Shown here in pieces: positions 1 through 13,590 of a stretch of 64,000 nucleotides of DNA (position 1 is its first letter; the number at the start of each line of letters is the position of its first letter). The stretch spans positions 39,894,911 to 39,958,910 of the forward strand of contig NC_052046.1 in the NCBI RefSeq assembly GCF_015832195.1, in the 5' to 3' direction. A program made the translations under genes and the position numbers. Source of the DNA: Motacilla alba alba. Lineage: Eukaryota > Chordata > Aves > Passeriformes > Motacillidae. The notes beneath the pieces were generated by a model. That model worked only from the letters and a program-made list of their open reading frames with translations, was not told the origin of the DNA and ran no database searches.

Positions 1-3000
1 TTCAAGGAGTATGAACTTGACCTAGAATGCTGTTTCTGCCCCAAAAAATGAAGTGGAAATTAAATGCTTAAAGAATCCTAGAGAGAAAACAAAAACGCAG
101 AAAGGTGAAGTAACTTCTCTTGTTTATAGAACAAAATTTGTCTAATAAATAGATACCCTAATATTTTACCTTTTCATCTTGGGATCATCCCCAGGTATGT
201 GGCCCAACTACCTAATTGGCTTCACCGTCTTCAAAAGGGGTCTTTTATTATGTGATCCATTGCAATATTGTATGTTTTGAAAAAATCAAGAAATCAAAGT
301 TGCATATCTGTGTATTGGCAAGAATTAGTTCAGAAATTGGGAGGCCTCTGCAAAACAAAAGCAATGAATGCCAGAAGATGAACTCAGTAAGAGTTTTCTC
401 AGGGCATAGCATTGACATTTAATTATTATAGCTATTTCTCCTTGCCTCTCTTTTCTCCCTTGCGTTATAATGATACTATAAAGAGCTTTTACAATTTCCT
501 CACTAGTCCTCTTTTAAACTGTAATTAAAAATAACTGATCTTGTTACTAAGGGGTCACTTATGAACCCCATCTCCTGTTATTATTTCAAGAAATTACTTA
601 AACATGTGTTTTAACCCCTACAGTTTATCTCCAGCATTTGCGTCAGTTATTCAAAACATTCTTAATCGATTATCAGCCTAGAGTCACAAGGAATCCATTT
701 GAGCATATTTCTTCAGGGAAACATTTAAGTGTATCAATAAAAATTACCATGTAAGAAAAAGTTCTGTGTCTGGCAAATGGCAAACAATTGAGCTGTGTAT
801 GAGCTTCAGATTACCAAACAAACAAAGAAAGAAATTAAAAAAAAATAAATTCTTTTTTTCTTTCACCTATATAGAAGAAGGTAGATGTAAAAATGAACAA
901 GAGCTTATCGAGTTACATGTTGATGAGGAATAAATAACTGCCTTATCCTACCTTAAATTCACATAAAGGCAACACATGTGCAATCACAACATGTGATTTT
1001 TAACCTTGAGAGCAAATATTACAATACTAAAAACCTGAAGAGGTCTCAGGTGGACAGACAGCAACTTCCATGCATCCTGATATAGACAATGATAAATCAA
1101 AGTGAATAATCTGCCAACATTAAAACTCAAATCAACACAAAGACTAATTCATCAGATTCTATCACTATTGCAGCAAATAAATTTTATGACAAATTGAGGG
1201 ATATGTGCACACTCAACCTGCAGCTCACAAGGTTCAGATGCATTCCAAATGTAATAAGGCCTTCAAAAAATATTCTCAAGACAGTTTTATTTTCCATTAT
1301 GTGAAGAGACTCTTATCAAGGTTTCATTGTTTGCTGTAATGTCACATTTTATTCCCTTTAAGAAGAAAAATATATTCACACAAATGTGCAAAATTCTGAT
1401 ACTTCTAACTGGGTGTTCCTGTGTATCTTTGTTGACTTGGTATCTACATGTGTATGATCCTTAGGTTATGCTGCATTTCAAATCTAACTAGAAGACGTAG
1501 TTAGATTAGTGAACCAGATGTCTGGTTTTACTTACATTGAAAATCCTATTTTGATAACAATATCATATATGAGTATCACAAAAACCATATCCATAAGCTA
1601 GTAACTAGCTAAAACTGTGCTGCTTATGAAGCCAGTGTTTGTGTCAGATACACCCATTATATTTATTCTGGTTTTCATCCCCTGGAGTCTTGAGTAATCT
1701 GTGCATGACTCAGTTGATTAAACAGAAATATATTTTTTAAATTAGGCGTATTGTGTACACCACACAACCTCCCCACCAGCTTTAGAAAGAAGTGCTTTAA
1801 GTTGTCTATGTATGTCAACCTTTGATTAACTGGGACATGCCAACTGCCGCTGAACACTCATTTTTATACATCTCAGTCCCTCTGGCCTTTTTTTTTCCAG
1901 TACTAAGCAGTTTGATCTTTGTGATCCGCATAGTAAATTTCCTTTAATACAGTAAATGAAGGTAAATTATGTTTAGTTTACTTAGTTGTTTAGGAAAGGT
2001 GTCTGCTGGTGCATAATAACACTATTGAGTAGGTTAGCTTTAGTATCATTTCAACTTTCTTATCATCTCTTCAGAGAGATGTGTTAAAACAAGGAGTTTT
2101 TACAAACTTCCAATAATTGTTTTGCTGCCCTTTTTTTAAAAGAACAAATTACACCATAGTAACTAGGGTGTGGTTTTTATTTTATGTAGAGTTATTTTTG
2201 CAGTTGTTGGCTATGATCCTCCATCCATCCATATGATTAAAGTTCATCTTCATAAAGCATGTTGCAAATTCAAAACCACCTTTACAAGCTTTTATGTTTT
2301 CTGTGAAGGTTACCTAATTGCATTAAAATATAGTTAAATTCCAAATTTCTACTCAGAAATAGCAAGCAGTATAAAAAATTATTTGGGAGAAATTTTCTCT
2401 CCTATAGAGTGAATGCCACCACACCATTTAACATTCCTAGGCTGCCTAATCTTTCATACACACTCCAACCACGATTTCTAATGGTAAGGAGTGGCACAAA
2501 AGAAATAGAAAATCACACATTTAAGAACTAGAACACCAAAAAATGAAACTAATAATCAGACTATTCACTTTATTCAAAAGAACTAAAATTCAAAATACAA
2601 TTAATTAACATAAATTAGGCTTTGTTAAGAAAAACAAACATTTAACAATTACAAAGAAATATGTGGCATTTTAACCACAAAAATATTAGATCAGCCTGAA
2701 CTCCTAAAACTGACAAACAGTGAGATTAGCCTATGTCAGCCACATGGGAAAGCTTACATGAGATTACCCTTCAAATCCCTTTTCATATTTTTGAGGTTAA
2801 AATAAAACACTATTTTGAACTACAAATATTTAACACAAATATGGAAACTAGTGAAAAAGGGGGTGTTGGACAATGACTGAAAGGAAATGTTGAAGTTGAA
2901 AAGCACTTATAAAATGCTAGAGAGATTATTCAGGAAATAACATTTGAATTAATGCATATTTTCACTAATGAAAACTGAGTTTGAAGAACTAAAGTCTTTC

Positions 3001-3186
3001 TTTGAAAACTGAATTTTTAGTAGCTTACTACAGATGACTCATTTCTTGTGAGGCTAACAGAGCATTGAAAAACTGTGCTTGTTTCGTTGAAAGAGACCAG
3101 ATTTGTTTTTCTTAATTGTAACAAGCCATACCTGCAAATCTAATACAATATCAACAACTGAAATAAGAAAAAAATATTCAGTAAAT

Positions 3187-3221
3187 AAACAAAACTAAAC
3201 TAAATTAAACTAAACTAAAAA
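3187..3221. repeat. imperfect AAACT-type pentanucleotide repeat
   Basis: About five imperfect copies of a five-base unit (aaact / aaatt) are seen, followed by an A-rich end. Simple sequence repeat. Confidence 0.7.
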
Positions 3222-4728
3222 CCAAAGGACATTATAGCAACATATTCTGCCTAGAATCAGGGTAAAATAGCTTGATCAATGTTCTGTTTGCAAAGCTATC
3301 AGTGGTGGATGGATTACTACTGGTGGTGTTAAAGACAGCCAGACTCATCAAACACACAGTTATAATCCTGAATATGAAGAATGTACCTGATAAAGGAGCC
3401 AACAAGTGATAGTACCAATGACTGATCTAAAGCTTGCATCCTAGAGACATCTGATGGATAGTCAACCACTTTATTCTGTAGAAGCCCAACATCACTCTTC
3501 TAAATGAAGGGTCTTCTAACACACCTCTTTCTGGTGTGGAGATTCCTCCCTTCCTTCTTTCAGTGGAGATGCCCCTCAACATTACTCATAAAGGCTGAGA
3601 GAAACAGATTTGCCCACTGTCATTGGTATGGACGGGTGAACCCATTATCCACTCAATAATTGGTTTTGCAAGCTTCAATATAATTGCTTCAATATTGCTT
3701 CAAAAATAGTAGTTATAGCTGCCTATACTGTGTTGTAAACAATTCTGATTAAGGTATTTTAATCTAGTCATTATCATAATGAATGTCATTTTGTTTGCCA
3801 TCCCTAATCCTGAAGGACTAAGTTGTATAAAGGTTCACTGCCATATGATCTTTTAGACAGAAACCATTGATTAAAACTGGGTCTAAGATTGGACCCAGAC
3901 ACAGTCTCCTCTCTAAGAATATTAGAAAGCAAAAGGGCCCTTTCTGTACCTTGTGACTCAACAGAATGGCTTCTCCCAGAAACTTTGTCAGAAGCTTCCA
4001 TTTAGCACGAGATTCATGTAAGAAAAAATTAACAACTTCACAGCTAACAGTCCCTTTTAACCATGTTATCCATGTTCTTTTGTCCATGTTACCTGTTAGA
4101 GGCATTCCCATTTAATTACCTACAATTTTGATTGTAGGTGGGATAAATTAGTAGCAACTTCTGAGTAGTTAGCCAAATCCAGAAGCTCATGATTTGATCA
4201 GTTTTATAATTTATTTTAAAGAAATATTGTTGCTCAAATGAGCAATGCTGAACATGAGAATGTTAAACATCCAATTTTTCATTTTTTGAGTGTGTTAAAA
4301 GTATTTTACCATACTGAAATTAGCTTGGGCAGTCATAATGAAACTACGTTGGGTTTTCCTTCCATATAAATGATGATCATAATGACTTTGACAGTTTAAA
4401 TAGGTAGTGCTGCTTACTTTATGAACTGAAATAGGCTTGAGCTCATTCTATCCTTTCCAACTAGGCCATCATAATTAAGTCATCGGCGACTTTGCCTCCT
4501 GTCATAGAAATTACATTGAGAAAAGTATATATTGAAAAGTAAAATGTATTAAAAATTCAAAGATTCACTAGTGAAAACAATGTGCATCATTTTATTTATT
4601 TCATGTATAGATGAGGAACAAAATTCTCCAATTGACTAGTTTCCATTGTCATGATCTCAAGTTAAATCTGTGTTATGTATGAATTAATTCCACACATCAG
4701 AGAAGTGATAGGGAGTATTTTACTGTGG

Positions 4729-4767
4729 GGAAAAAAAAAAAAGAAAAAGAAAAAGAAAAAAAAAAGG
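4729..4767. repeat. A-rich tract with GAAAAA units
   Basis: Poly-A interrupted by single G at roughly six-base spacing. No retrotransposed body is recognisable upstream on the same strand, so I call it simple sequence rather than a retrocopy tail. Confidence 0.7.
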
Positions 4768-5796
4768 GAAAACCTAAAAACTACCTCTTAACTGAAGAAT
4801 TAAGATCTAAAAATTTTTCATTTTACTCACTGAAACAGAAACAACAGCCCCCCCTCTTTATCCTAAAGGTACAAATCCTTCCTTAAAGAATTCTGATAAA
4901 GGCAATTCACTTGAAGTTCCTTGAACAGCTCTTCCAACAAGAAATCTGGTCTCCATAAACTTCTGAAAAGCCAATCACTCTCAATTTTAGCTCAAACATG
5001 CATATGTGTCTCCCATCAAGTAATATGGGGAAAAGTACTAGCAAAACTACTTTGTCAATAACACAGCAAGCTTTTACTTTCATCATAGTACATACCTCCC
5101 TCTTTGAAAGTTACTATCCAAGAAGTTTCCTAAGGAGTGAAAGGTTTAGAGACAGCACAACATTAATAATCACTGAATCATTCAATAATCATTGAAACTT
5201 ACATGCAAAAACCCCAGATGAACAGATGTATCTCACATAGTTTTATGATCTGAATCTTAATTATTCCAACATCCCTATGAAGAAGAGCAGTTTTCATCAT
5301 TATTTTTGGTTTTGTTGTTCTTTGTATTTGAGATATGCTTGGATTCCAAATATGTTATTTCATCTAGCAATCCTTCTGTATAATCTACATCCAAAATTTA
5401 TGTGATTTGCCACTGTGTACCAGTTTAATTTTTGTGTGATATAAAATCAGACTATGTACTGCTTATTTCAATAATTCATTCTCTCTGGCACTTCAGCTTT
5501 CCTTTTTGATTTTATGGGTGGATTTTAAGTGTTGGAAATAAAAAATTCACTAGTATTTATGCTACTTTGTCCTGTCCTTGCATATTTTTTTCTTTATATT
5601 TTAGGCCAAATAATTTGAATACATTTCTTTCAGAATATGTATTCACAATGTACATGAATCTATATATCTTTTCAAAATGAAAGTGATATTCTTCCGTATT
5701 TAGAAACTGAAGGTTATATTATCCAGCATTTTTTGGCAAATTTTAGTCCCTGGGAATTCAAAGCAGCTGTAAGTTATTTTTCCTGGCCAATTGCAC

Positions 5797-5823
5797 TTAC
5801 CCATACACTGACTGTATGGGTAA
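5797..5823. repeat. perfect 11-bp inverted repeat with 5-nt loop
   Basis: TTACCCATACA at 5797-5807 is followed after CTGAC by its exact reverse complement TGTATGGGTAA at 5813-5823. It is too short for a typical microRNA precursor. It could be a chance palindrome or a structured binding site. Confidence 0.75.
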
Positions 5824-8460
5824 CCAACTGGTATCACAGAAAATTACTTAAAATACCAAACTATTTAAATAAAATTAAAGCACCCATTTTGATTCATGAC
5901 TTTTATGAGTATCTGGCTATGTCAAAGTGCTGCATATTTTTGGAAGTCCCACCATTAGCTATAAGGGAAACCGTTCTATCCAAAATCTATTCTAAAGCAT
6001 TTTATTTTACTTCAAGGAATTGCAAATTATTGTCATATATCAGTATTCATCTCATTATTTTACATCTGTGCATTTGTTTCTTTTTCTGCCCAAAAACCTT
6101 TTTTTTACTGAGACTATATATAGTTTAATGTTCTATTTGTGTTGGAAATAAATGTCTTAGTTTGGTCATTCCAGAAGTCAGAATTGAAAGATAATTTAGA
6201 GAGAAAATGGTTTCTTTTCAGCACTGGAAACAAAGACTTTTTGATTATTGATTGGAAAAAAAGAAAAAAAAAAAAAGAAACCAACCTTATTAAAAGGCCA
6301 AAATACTAACAAGGGCTTATCTGTGCTTTTAACATTGCGCAATATCCTCATTGAATGTAGTATTTAATTGTGTGCATTGTGGTGGTACCCAACAGCTGAA
6401 ATCTGAACTTACACACTTATGGACATTTTGTCTGGGACTTCCTTTTGACAAAGTTTATGTTAAAAAGCTGCAACTAGAATGATTACTTCAGAATGGAATA
6501 TGGTTGAATTTTATTTTTTCTTAAATAAATGCAGTGCTTCAGAAAAAAAAATATACTTCAAGCTCTTTTTTTTTTTTTTAATTTCAGAGTTCATTTCATT
6601 CTTCTAATGGACAGTCAGAACAAGTCTTGTAAAGGCACTTCAGTCATTTACAATCATAGAGAAAAATACTCTAAGAAGTCCATTTATGATTTCCCTAAAA
6701 CTCACCTGTTACAGGAAGAATGGTTGTATGAAAATAGACTCATTTTCAACCTGTAATAAGTGGCTGTGCGCTAAAGGACTTCTTAATACTGTGAGTTTGA
6801 GGCACTGGAAGATCTTCAATCATTTTCTTGGACAGGAGGTAGAAGGTGGGGTGGGCAAGGAAGCTGGAAAAAAGAAGACAGAAACTGCAGTCCTAAATAA
6901 CATTTGAGTGCCAGAATTTCATCCATGTCAAAGAAAATTGTCATGGATGGTTATTGTGGACTCTGACCATAAAACCATATTAGTATTTTATTAATACAAA
7001 TAGTAGTTTATCCAAAATTCTGTATCTCTGAAGAATACCTAGTTGGTTTTTTAAGATACCTATGTTTTTACATACAAATACATTCTGAAGAAAGAAAGAA
7101 AGAAAGGGGCAGATAAAATTATATGAAAAGTAAATTTAGAACCAACAATATATTGCATAAATTTTTTATCATAAAACAGACAAATACTGGTGGTGGCAGT
7201 GGGTTTTGTGGTGTTGTTTTCTTTTTTTTAACTTTTTTTTTCTTTTCAGCATTTTATCTGTTTCCATGTTTTTCTTCTGAAGTAGTTTTTATTGTACCTT
7301 CATGAATAATGACGAGTATAGTAGTTTCATTTAGCGCAGAAAAAATGTAAATATGCTTGAGAAAAGGTTTTAAGTCTGCAAGTATTTGTCTATTATAATT
7401 ATCTTTGTTATGCTAAAATTCAACCAAAAATCATCAGTGCATTTGTTGTCAATGTATATCCTAAACTTCATGGGCAAGAGGAAAGTTGATGTATAGCATT
7501 ATTGCATAAAGTTTTAAATATGACAGAAACATTTTGGTCATAAGTTTAATCATATTAATTGTAAGAGGTACTATGCAATACCTATGAGCAGTATAAATAA
7601 GCTGTAAATTTACAAAAACCTTTGTGACTGGATTTCAAATTGAAGTTGAGATTAGCTTTTATTTATTTCCTAAGAAGACTGCCCATAAAATCTGTTTAGT
7701 TAAGATATTTATGCTTCAAAAAAACCCTTCAAAATCTATATCTTTCAAGAAACAGTTTGTTTCCAAAACTTAGCTACAGCTCTCAATTTCATGAACTGCA
7801 CTCGTGACTGCAGCTATAGCTGTCTAGGTTACTCTGTTTAACTGTATTGAAGAAAATGCCATGATCAAATAGACAGTCCCGTTTTAATAGCTAGCTATGA
7901 ATAAAGCACGGAATTTCAGGGGTGTGTGTTCAGCCTAGACATGCAAATGTCAGGTGCTTGCACAGTCATATAAGATTAGAACATTTTTCCTGAAAAAACA
8001 GAATACTAAAATTAGTGTTTGGATTAGGTGGTACCTGAAACACCAAAACTTTGTTCATAATCTAAATGCTTTTTGCTTTAAGAGTGTGTTTTCATAGGTC
8101 TAAAACAGACCTTTTAGTATGTCTATTTCATATTATTTTGTCTGAGAATATCCTCTTCCTAAAGTGAAGGTTTATGCATTTAAATGTGCTTATTTTGTTG
8201 AATTTGGTAATTAGTATATTTCTCATCTAGCTGCAAGCAGCTTGTTACAACCAGCCCGATTCATTCATATTATTCAAAATTCACCTGATAAGCAAATCTT
8301 AAAAAACATCTAGCAGCACCTTCAAAAATGTCATTTTTTTTATATAGTCTTTCTGTATCTGAAAGTTGAACAAGCTCCCTGTCAGACTTTATACATGAAG
8401 TGTAGGAATATAAAATTTGAAATTTTTATCATGCTTTTAAACTTGCTTTTTGAAAGTATT

Positions 8461-8545
8461 CTCTGGTGATAGCTGTGCTATAATATTGGTGTGAGCTCTT
8501 GAGTTAGGGGCCCAAACCAATGTGATAGCACAGCAACTACCAGAG
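8461..8545. other. long imperfect hairpin, microRNA-precursor-like
   Basis: The 30-nt arm at 8461-8490 pairs with the 30-nt arm at 8516-8545 around a 25-nt loop. Reading the arms against each other gives 25 Watson-Crick pairs, 2 G-U pairs and 3 single mismatches, with a continuous 10-bp core (GCTGTGCTAT against ATAGCACAGC). The size, loop and single-base bulges are like an animal pre-miRNA. I do not recognise it as a named microRNA, and it could instead be a remnant of a small DNA transposon, although no target duplication flanks it. Expression is unknown. Confidence 0.45.
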
Positions 8546-9390
8546 CACACTGTGGCCCACATGGGAGTTGACATAGAATCTTAAATATCATCTAAACTCA
8601 CAAAAAATTACCGCCCATTTCATGATGAGAGAATAAAAAACTTTTCAGGAGCTGTAGTGCTTGCATTTTGAACTATTAAAAACAGTTGTTTCCATTAGAT
8701 TTTTGTTTTCTAGATATATTATTATACAAGCTCTTATTTTGAATAACACATTAAAATGAAGTGGAAGTTTTATTTTCTTATCCAGAAAAAAATGCTTCTA
8801 AAAATAATAAGTTGAGGATTACAATCTGTTACTTTGTAGCAGATAAGAAGGCAAAAAACTTTAGAAAAATAATTCTGCTTAACAACTTTCTGCCCCATAA
8901 TATAAAATTGCCCATGTATGTAGTAAAGTTATGGAAGTGATGCAAAAAGGGTAATTATCCTTTACATCTTCTGACATATTAAGGAAATCATCCTTAATAG
9001 TATCCTCCACACACATAACAGATATACAGGTGTGTGATAAAGTCCTTTTATTCTGCAAGAGCCAGAAAGTAGATTCCCCAAACAAAAGAGTATTCCAAAG
9101 CCCTGAAACTTTGAAAACTTCAAAGGATTGTATTTTTTCTTCTGTAGTTGAGTATATCTGTAATGCCTTTGGTGAAATACCTTTTTTCCTATATACATAC
9201 ATGTCAAAAAAAGAAAAACCTAAAGCTGAAGTTTATTTCTGTTAATTTACTCAAATTACAAATCAAAATAAATTTATATATTAAATTTGCTGTAAGTACA
9301 ATTTTGATTATTAATTCATGAAAGTCAACTTTATACAGTAATCTTATTCCTTAACAAACAATTGGATTTAAAGTTTTTAGATTATCCTGA

Positions 9391-9785
9391 CTTGGAATGG
9401 AGTTACAAGGATCACTGAGTGCAATTCCTGATTCCACACAGGCACACCTAAATGATAAATTTTAAAAGATAAAGTATAAGGGCATTATTGAAAGGCCCTA
9501 ATATGCTGAACAGCAATAAGCATGGGGCCATGACCACTTCCTGGGAAGCTTTTTCCAGTGCTTGACCAGCCCCCCAGGGAAGAACTTTTTCCTAATATCC
9601 AATCTGAACTTTCCCTGACATAGGTTTATGACATTAGCTCATATCCAATTACCAGACACCAGAGAGATCTCTCTCTGCAACCTCTCCATAAGGAAATTGT
9701 AGACAATAATGACATCACCCTTCAAGTCTCTTCACTAAAGCATTAAACCTCCAAACACTATTTCTAACTGCTCTGTCATGTTATA
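9391..9785 (-). mobile_element. CR1 LINE 3'-end fragment, eroded
   Basis: In the complement of CR1 the sequence runs through 'atcactgagtgcaattcctg', 'gaccacttcctgggaagc', 'ttccagtgcttgacc' and 'tttttcctaatatccaatct', the usual CR1 3' region seen antisense. The element therefore lies on the minus strand, with its 3' end near 9391. It is 5'-truncated, diverged and has no usable frame. It is the only recognisable repeat copy in the first 18 kb. Confidence 0.8.
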
Positions 9786-11266
9786 CTAGTTTAGTTCTCC
9801 AAAGTTTCAGTGCTTATGATGAGGCAAATGTGTCTGGCTGAAATAAAATGCTTCTTCATGGCATTAACAGAAGTACTCTAAGGCACTGTTTCTTCTTCTG
9901 AAAAGCTCTAATGCAATAAAGGAACACAGTCTGTTAAAAAAAAAAAAATGAGTCACCTAAGTTAATATGGAGAAGTGTTGTGTTTTCCTGAAATAATTTC
10001 TTTCCTTTCAAGTAACTATTAATATTTCAGGTTATTTTTCCCACACTTAGTTAAAACCTATTTTCAGTGTTTTGTAAGACTTTATTAAGCTCATTATCTT
10101 GCAACGCATAAAACCTGTTGTGAGTTCTCCAATAACTTTTCTCAGACCTTATTTGTCCATGTGCATTTTGGCACACTCTTCATTTCAGATTAAGCTAAAA
10201 AATCAGATTAATTAGGTCATCCTCTCTGGAAGCTTGCTTCACTGAGATGTCTGTGCACAATAAATAGAAAACCAACAAAGATGAAACATGAAAAATTATT
10301 ACTGTCATGTGCAAAATTAATACTCTTAGTATTATACTGCTCGCTTGAGCTGAAAATGTGGCCTGGGAAAATTTAATGACAAAGACACATTTTCTGAATA
10401 TAACCAGTGTTTTACTCTCTGGAGAGGTTGGGGAGGACTGACTGGATATAGGCAAGCACAGACTGCACAAAGGCTGGACTTATGTTCTCAGGCCATTTTA
10501 AACAAAATCCCCTCTTGCTAATATTCCATTTATGCCTGATATTTATGCCTGGTTTTATATTTTTATGTGTGGCTCATGTGACTCATTGATTGTTTATAGA
10601 ATCCATTGGTTTATGGAGAGTTGCAAGAACATTCTTGAATTAAAATGTGCTCAACCTTAAACATGAAAATACATGTTCTTTCCTGAGCAAATTTTGGTAG
10701 TAGGTCCCCTTCTGCACACAGCAGATGCACATTGTCTTTACCTGCCACAAGCCAGTGCTGTACTCTGTCATCACCTCCAGCAGATATCATCATATTCTAC
10801 ATATCTTATTGTATCGCTGTATCGCAGGTTTTAGAGAATACTTTTTTCTTTTATGCTCTAGGGTGCTTCATAGTGGTATATTTTTTAGAATAAGTTAGCA
10901 GTGGATACATTTAAATGATGGTCAGATCCTGATATAAATGCTTTTTAAGCCTGGATGCACTTCATACAGTACTATTGTCATTGTTCTGTTGGCAAAAATA
11001 AACTACTGAAGTTAGTGGTAAACAACATGTCAATAATTTGCTTTTGTAACATTGCAGGTCTTACTCACATTTTTTTATTCTTTCTGTGCTGCTATTACTG
11101 ATACCTAAGTTCTGTACAGACTCAAATAAATAGAACATTAAAAAATTTTGTCAAAAAAGAACATGAGAAAACTTAAGTAAAAAGAAAAAGCATACATTGT
11201 TTGCTTTCTGAGTTTCAGGTATAAATTCTTTCAGAATCACATACACAAATGTCACTTAGATGGGGA

Positions 11267-11326
11267 GATGGATGGATGGATGGATGGATGGATGGATGGA
11301 TGGATGGATGGATGGATGGATGGATG
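11267..11326. repeat. (GATG)15 microsatellite
   Basis: Fifteen uninterrupted copies of the tetranucleotide GATG (equivalently ATGG/GGAT). The purity suggests it is recent or still unstable. Confidence 0.95.
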
Positions 11327-11754
11327 AAATGAACACTTAAAGCAAGGTTCAGATATTTAGAAAATTCAAATACCAAAGTTTGCAAAGATAATATAAGACA
11401 GGTAGATAATCAGGCTTTTTTTTTCAATTATTTCCATAACACTTAAGGTGTTATGCTATCACTAAAATCCTTAAAACCAGCCCATTGATAAAGATCACTG
11501 ACTTTTTAGGAGCTAAAAGATAATAAATGGAGGAGATACAGACCAGTGAAATACACAAACGTCAAAATAACATATTTGTCAACAATACTTAAATGAAAGG
11601 CCTGAATGAGGTGTATTTCACATTTCAATTGGGCAATTTGTTAAATGAATTAGTGGATTTTTGAAAAGGAAAAGAAAATGTGAAATATAACCAAGCATAT
11701 AAATTAAATACAAAAAGTCTTTTCTTCAAGAGGTATCTGCCAAAAAAAGAAAAC

Positions 11755-11815
11755 ATTTAAAAAAACCCAAAATAACCAAAACAAAACAAAATAAACCCCA
11801 ACAAAATCAAAACCC
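11755..11815. repeat. A/C-rich low-complexity tract
   Basis: A run of AAAAC/AACCC-like units. Similar A/C-rich tracts occur at 34541-34590, 42478-42555 and 62637-62740, and their T/G-rich complements at 12671-12747 and 45785-45850. Confidence 0.7.
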
Positions 11816-12670
11816 TTTCTTTTAAAGTTTTGACATGGGTTTTTTTTATTTAAAGTGTTGTCATTTATCCGGGGATTGGGGTAATATCACAAGTTACACA
11901 TTAGTAATTCACAGAATGGTTTCATTATTTTTTCTCTAGATTTAGTTTGGCTGCAGAAAACAGTTAATATTTAATATGAGTGACATTAAACAAGATCTGA
12001 ACAGTCTTTTTAGATACAAGTTAATTTCAATTTGAAATGATAATGCTCCTAAAATAAATATGGAATAGTTACTGGAGTTTTCTCTCTTCAGAACATCTAA
12101 ATTTTCTGACAAAGTCCAGTTTCTTAATTGTTGTATTCTGGGGTCAAAAAGTGGAAATATATAAGAAATATGACTGTTAAAAAATTATTAGTCTTAGGCT
12201 GGAATGGTAAACACAGATCTCTCACTATCTGGGAATGCTGTCATAAATGGTAATAGAATGTCCAAGGAAAAGTGGTGGTGGCAGTAAAAACAGGGATGGT
12301 AGCAGTTTGCAGTCATTGAAAAAATTCTGAGATTTCACTAACACAATTGAAAAGCTTGAATATGCAGTTTGCTTTTAGATTTTTCATCCTCATAGCTCAG
12401 TGCAGCTCTTTCTCACGATAAGAGGTGAACCTGTGATACTGTTTTGTCTCTAGGATAAATGATCAAACTGTTACCCTAGAGATTATGCTCTTGACATCTT
12501 TCCTAACTCTTCCTTGTTTGTTTTTATATTCTTCTGTTAGCAGTGACAGCTACTGTCAATCTTTTTTTTTTTTACTGGAAGCCATCAATCAAATTCTAGT
12601 GTTTGAAGTAAATTTAAATTACTAAATTTACCTACTATCATTGAACAGAGAAGTCACATTCTGCTTAGAG

Positions 12671-12747
12671 CTTGGTTTTGTTTTGGTTTGGTTTTTTGGG
12701 TTTTTTTTTTGGTGTGTTTCTTTGAGGTTTTGGGGGTTTGGGGGTAG
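12671..12747. repeat. G/T-rich low-complexity tract
   Basis: Runs of TTTTGG, TTTGGG and GGGGGTTTGGGGG with almost no A or C on the plus strand. Confidence 0.75.
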
Positions 12748-13089
12748 GAAAGGCATTTTGTTACATCTTAGAAATTGCAATGCAAGTTTTATAGTTAGTC
12801 AAAAAATATAAATCCATATTCACTTGAGCATTGTGCACCAATATATATGCTGGTGCATACCCAGCATTCATAACCATCAGCATCTAGCCAAAAGACTGTG
12901 CTCTACAGTCCTCCAGCTATTCTATGAATTCATTATTCTGTGTCCCAAACAAAAAGATGCCTTGACATATTTCATCACAATGTTTGAATTCTCTACCAGC
13001 AAACAAACTCATGACATGGATGTGTGGCATCAATACTGCAGAGTGATGTTGTTTTGGCTCTGGTGATTAAGTGTTTCCCAAAAGTTTCC

Positions 13090-13590
13090 TCGCAGTACAA
13101 GGAAGTTGAGTTGGCTCAGCTATGAGAGCAAGGGCTGCCCAGATCCCCTCCCTGACATCCTCTGGTACCTCTGGGGGCATCTGTCCCCTCCAACAGCCTT
13201 TGGATGTTCTCTGAGTGTGCCTCTGGGCTTGAGGAGACCCCCAGAGTCATGTCAGTAAATTCAAACTGCCAGAAGATGGTGTGGGTAGAGCCCTTCTTTT
13301 AACCTTCCTACTCTGGGTACAGCTGCTCCTGGAGATGCAACACCTCTGTGCTGGCAAAGGGAGGCTGGAGGGGAGGGCCTGGGCTGTTTCTGTCACAGAT
13401 GACACAGCTCTGGGCTCTGAACTTGTTTTTCATATCCCAAAGACAGCAAGAGATGTGTAAATCCCAGCCAGTTTTTTCCCCTCCTGATCAGACTACATGG
13501 CAGAGATGCAGATACCAAAAGTGCAGCGAAGGCTGAGCCTTGTAAACACAAGAATGTCCACAGAGCCGAGGTCTCTGCTTCACAGGGCTT
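13090..13590. other. GC-richer patch of unknown origin
   Basis: About 500 bases are visibly richer in G and C than their neighbours. Elsewhere in this window such patches proved to be LTRs, but here I found no TG...CA ends with matching flanks, no polyadenylation signal and no frame that I recognise. It could be an eroded LTR, a conserved non-coding element or a pseudogene piece. Confidence 0.4.

Larger units (their letters stand above)
1..9390. other. AT-rich unique sequence, no gene seen
   Basis: No CR1 or LTR is recognisable here and the open frames are short and unrelated to any protein I know. It holds only simple tracts (A-rich at about 4729-4767, A-rich at about 6258-6279, an AAACT-type tract at 3187-3221) and two hairpins listed separately. 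It reads as intron or intergenic DNA. Confidence 0.6.
9786..13089. other. AT-rich unique sequence, no gene seen
   Basis: There are no repeats of CR1 or LTR type. It contains the GATG array, an A/C-rich tract (11755-11815) and a G/T-rich tract (12671-12747). Open frames are short. Confidence 0.55.

Noticed and set aside
4729..4767. poly-A tail of a processed pseudogene
   Set aside because: No recognisable coding remnant precedes it and the tract has regular G interruptions typical of simple repeats.
5733..6128. 131-codon open frame on the plus strand
   Set aside because: AT-rich, hydrophobic and low-complexity at its end, no recognised motif; plausible by chance in 64 kb of AT-rich DNA.
11267..11326. 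CRISPR-like regular repeat
   Set aside because: A pure tetranucleotide microsatellite without spacers, in an animal genome.
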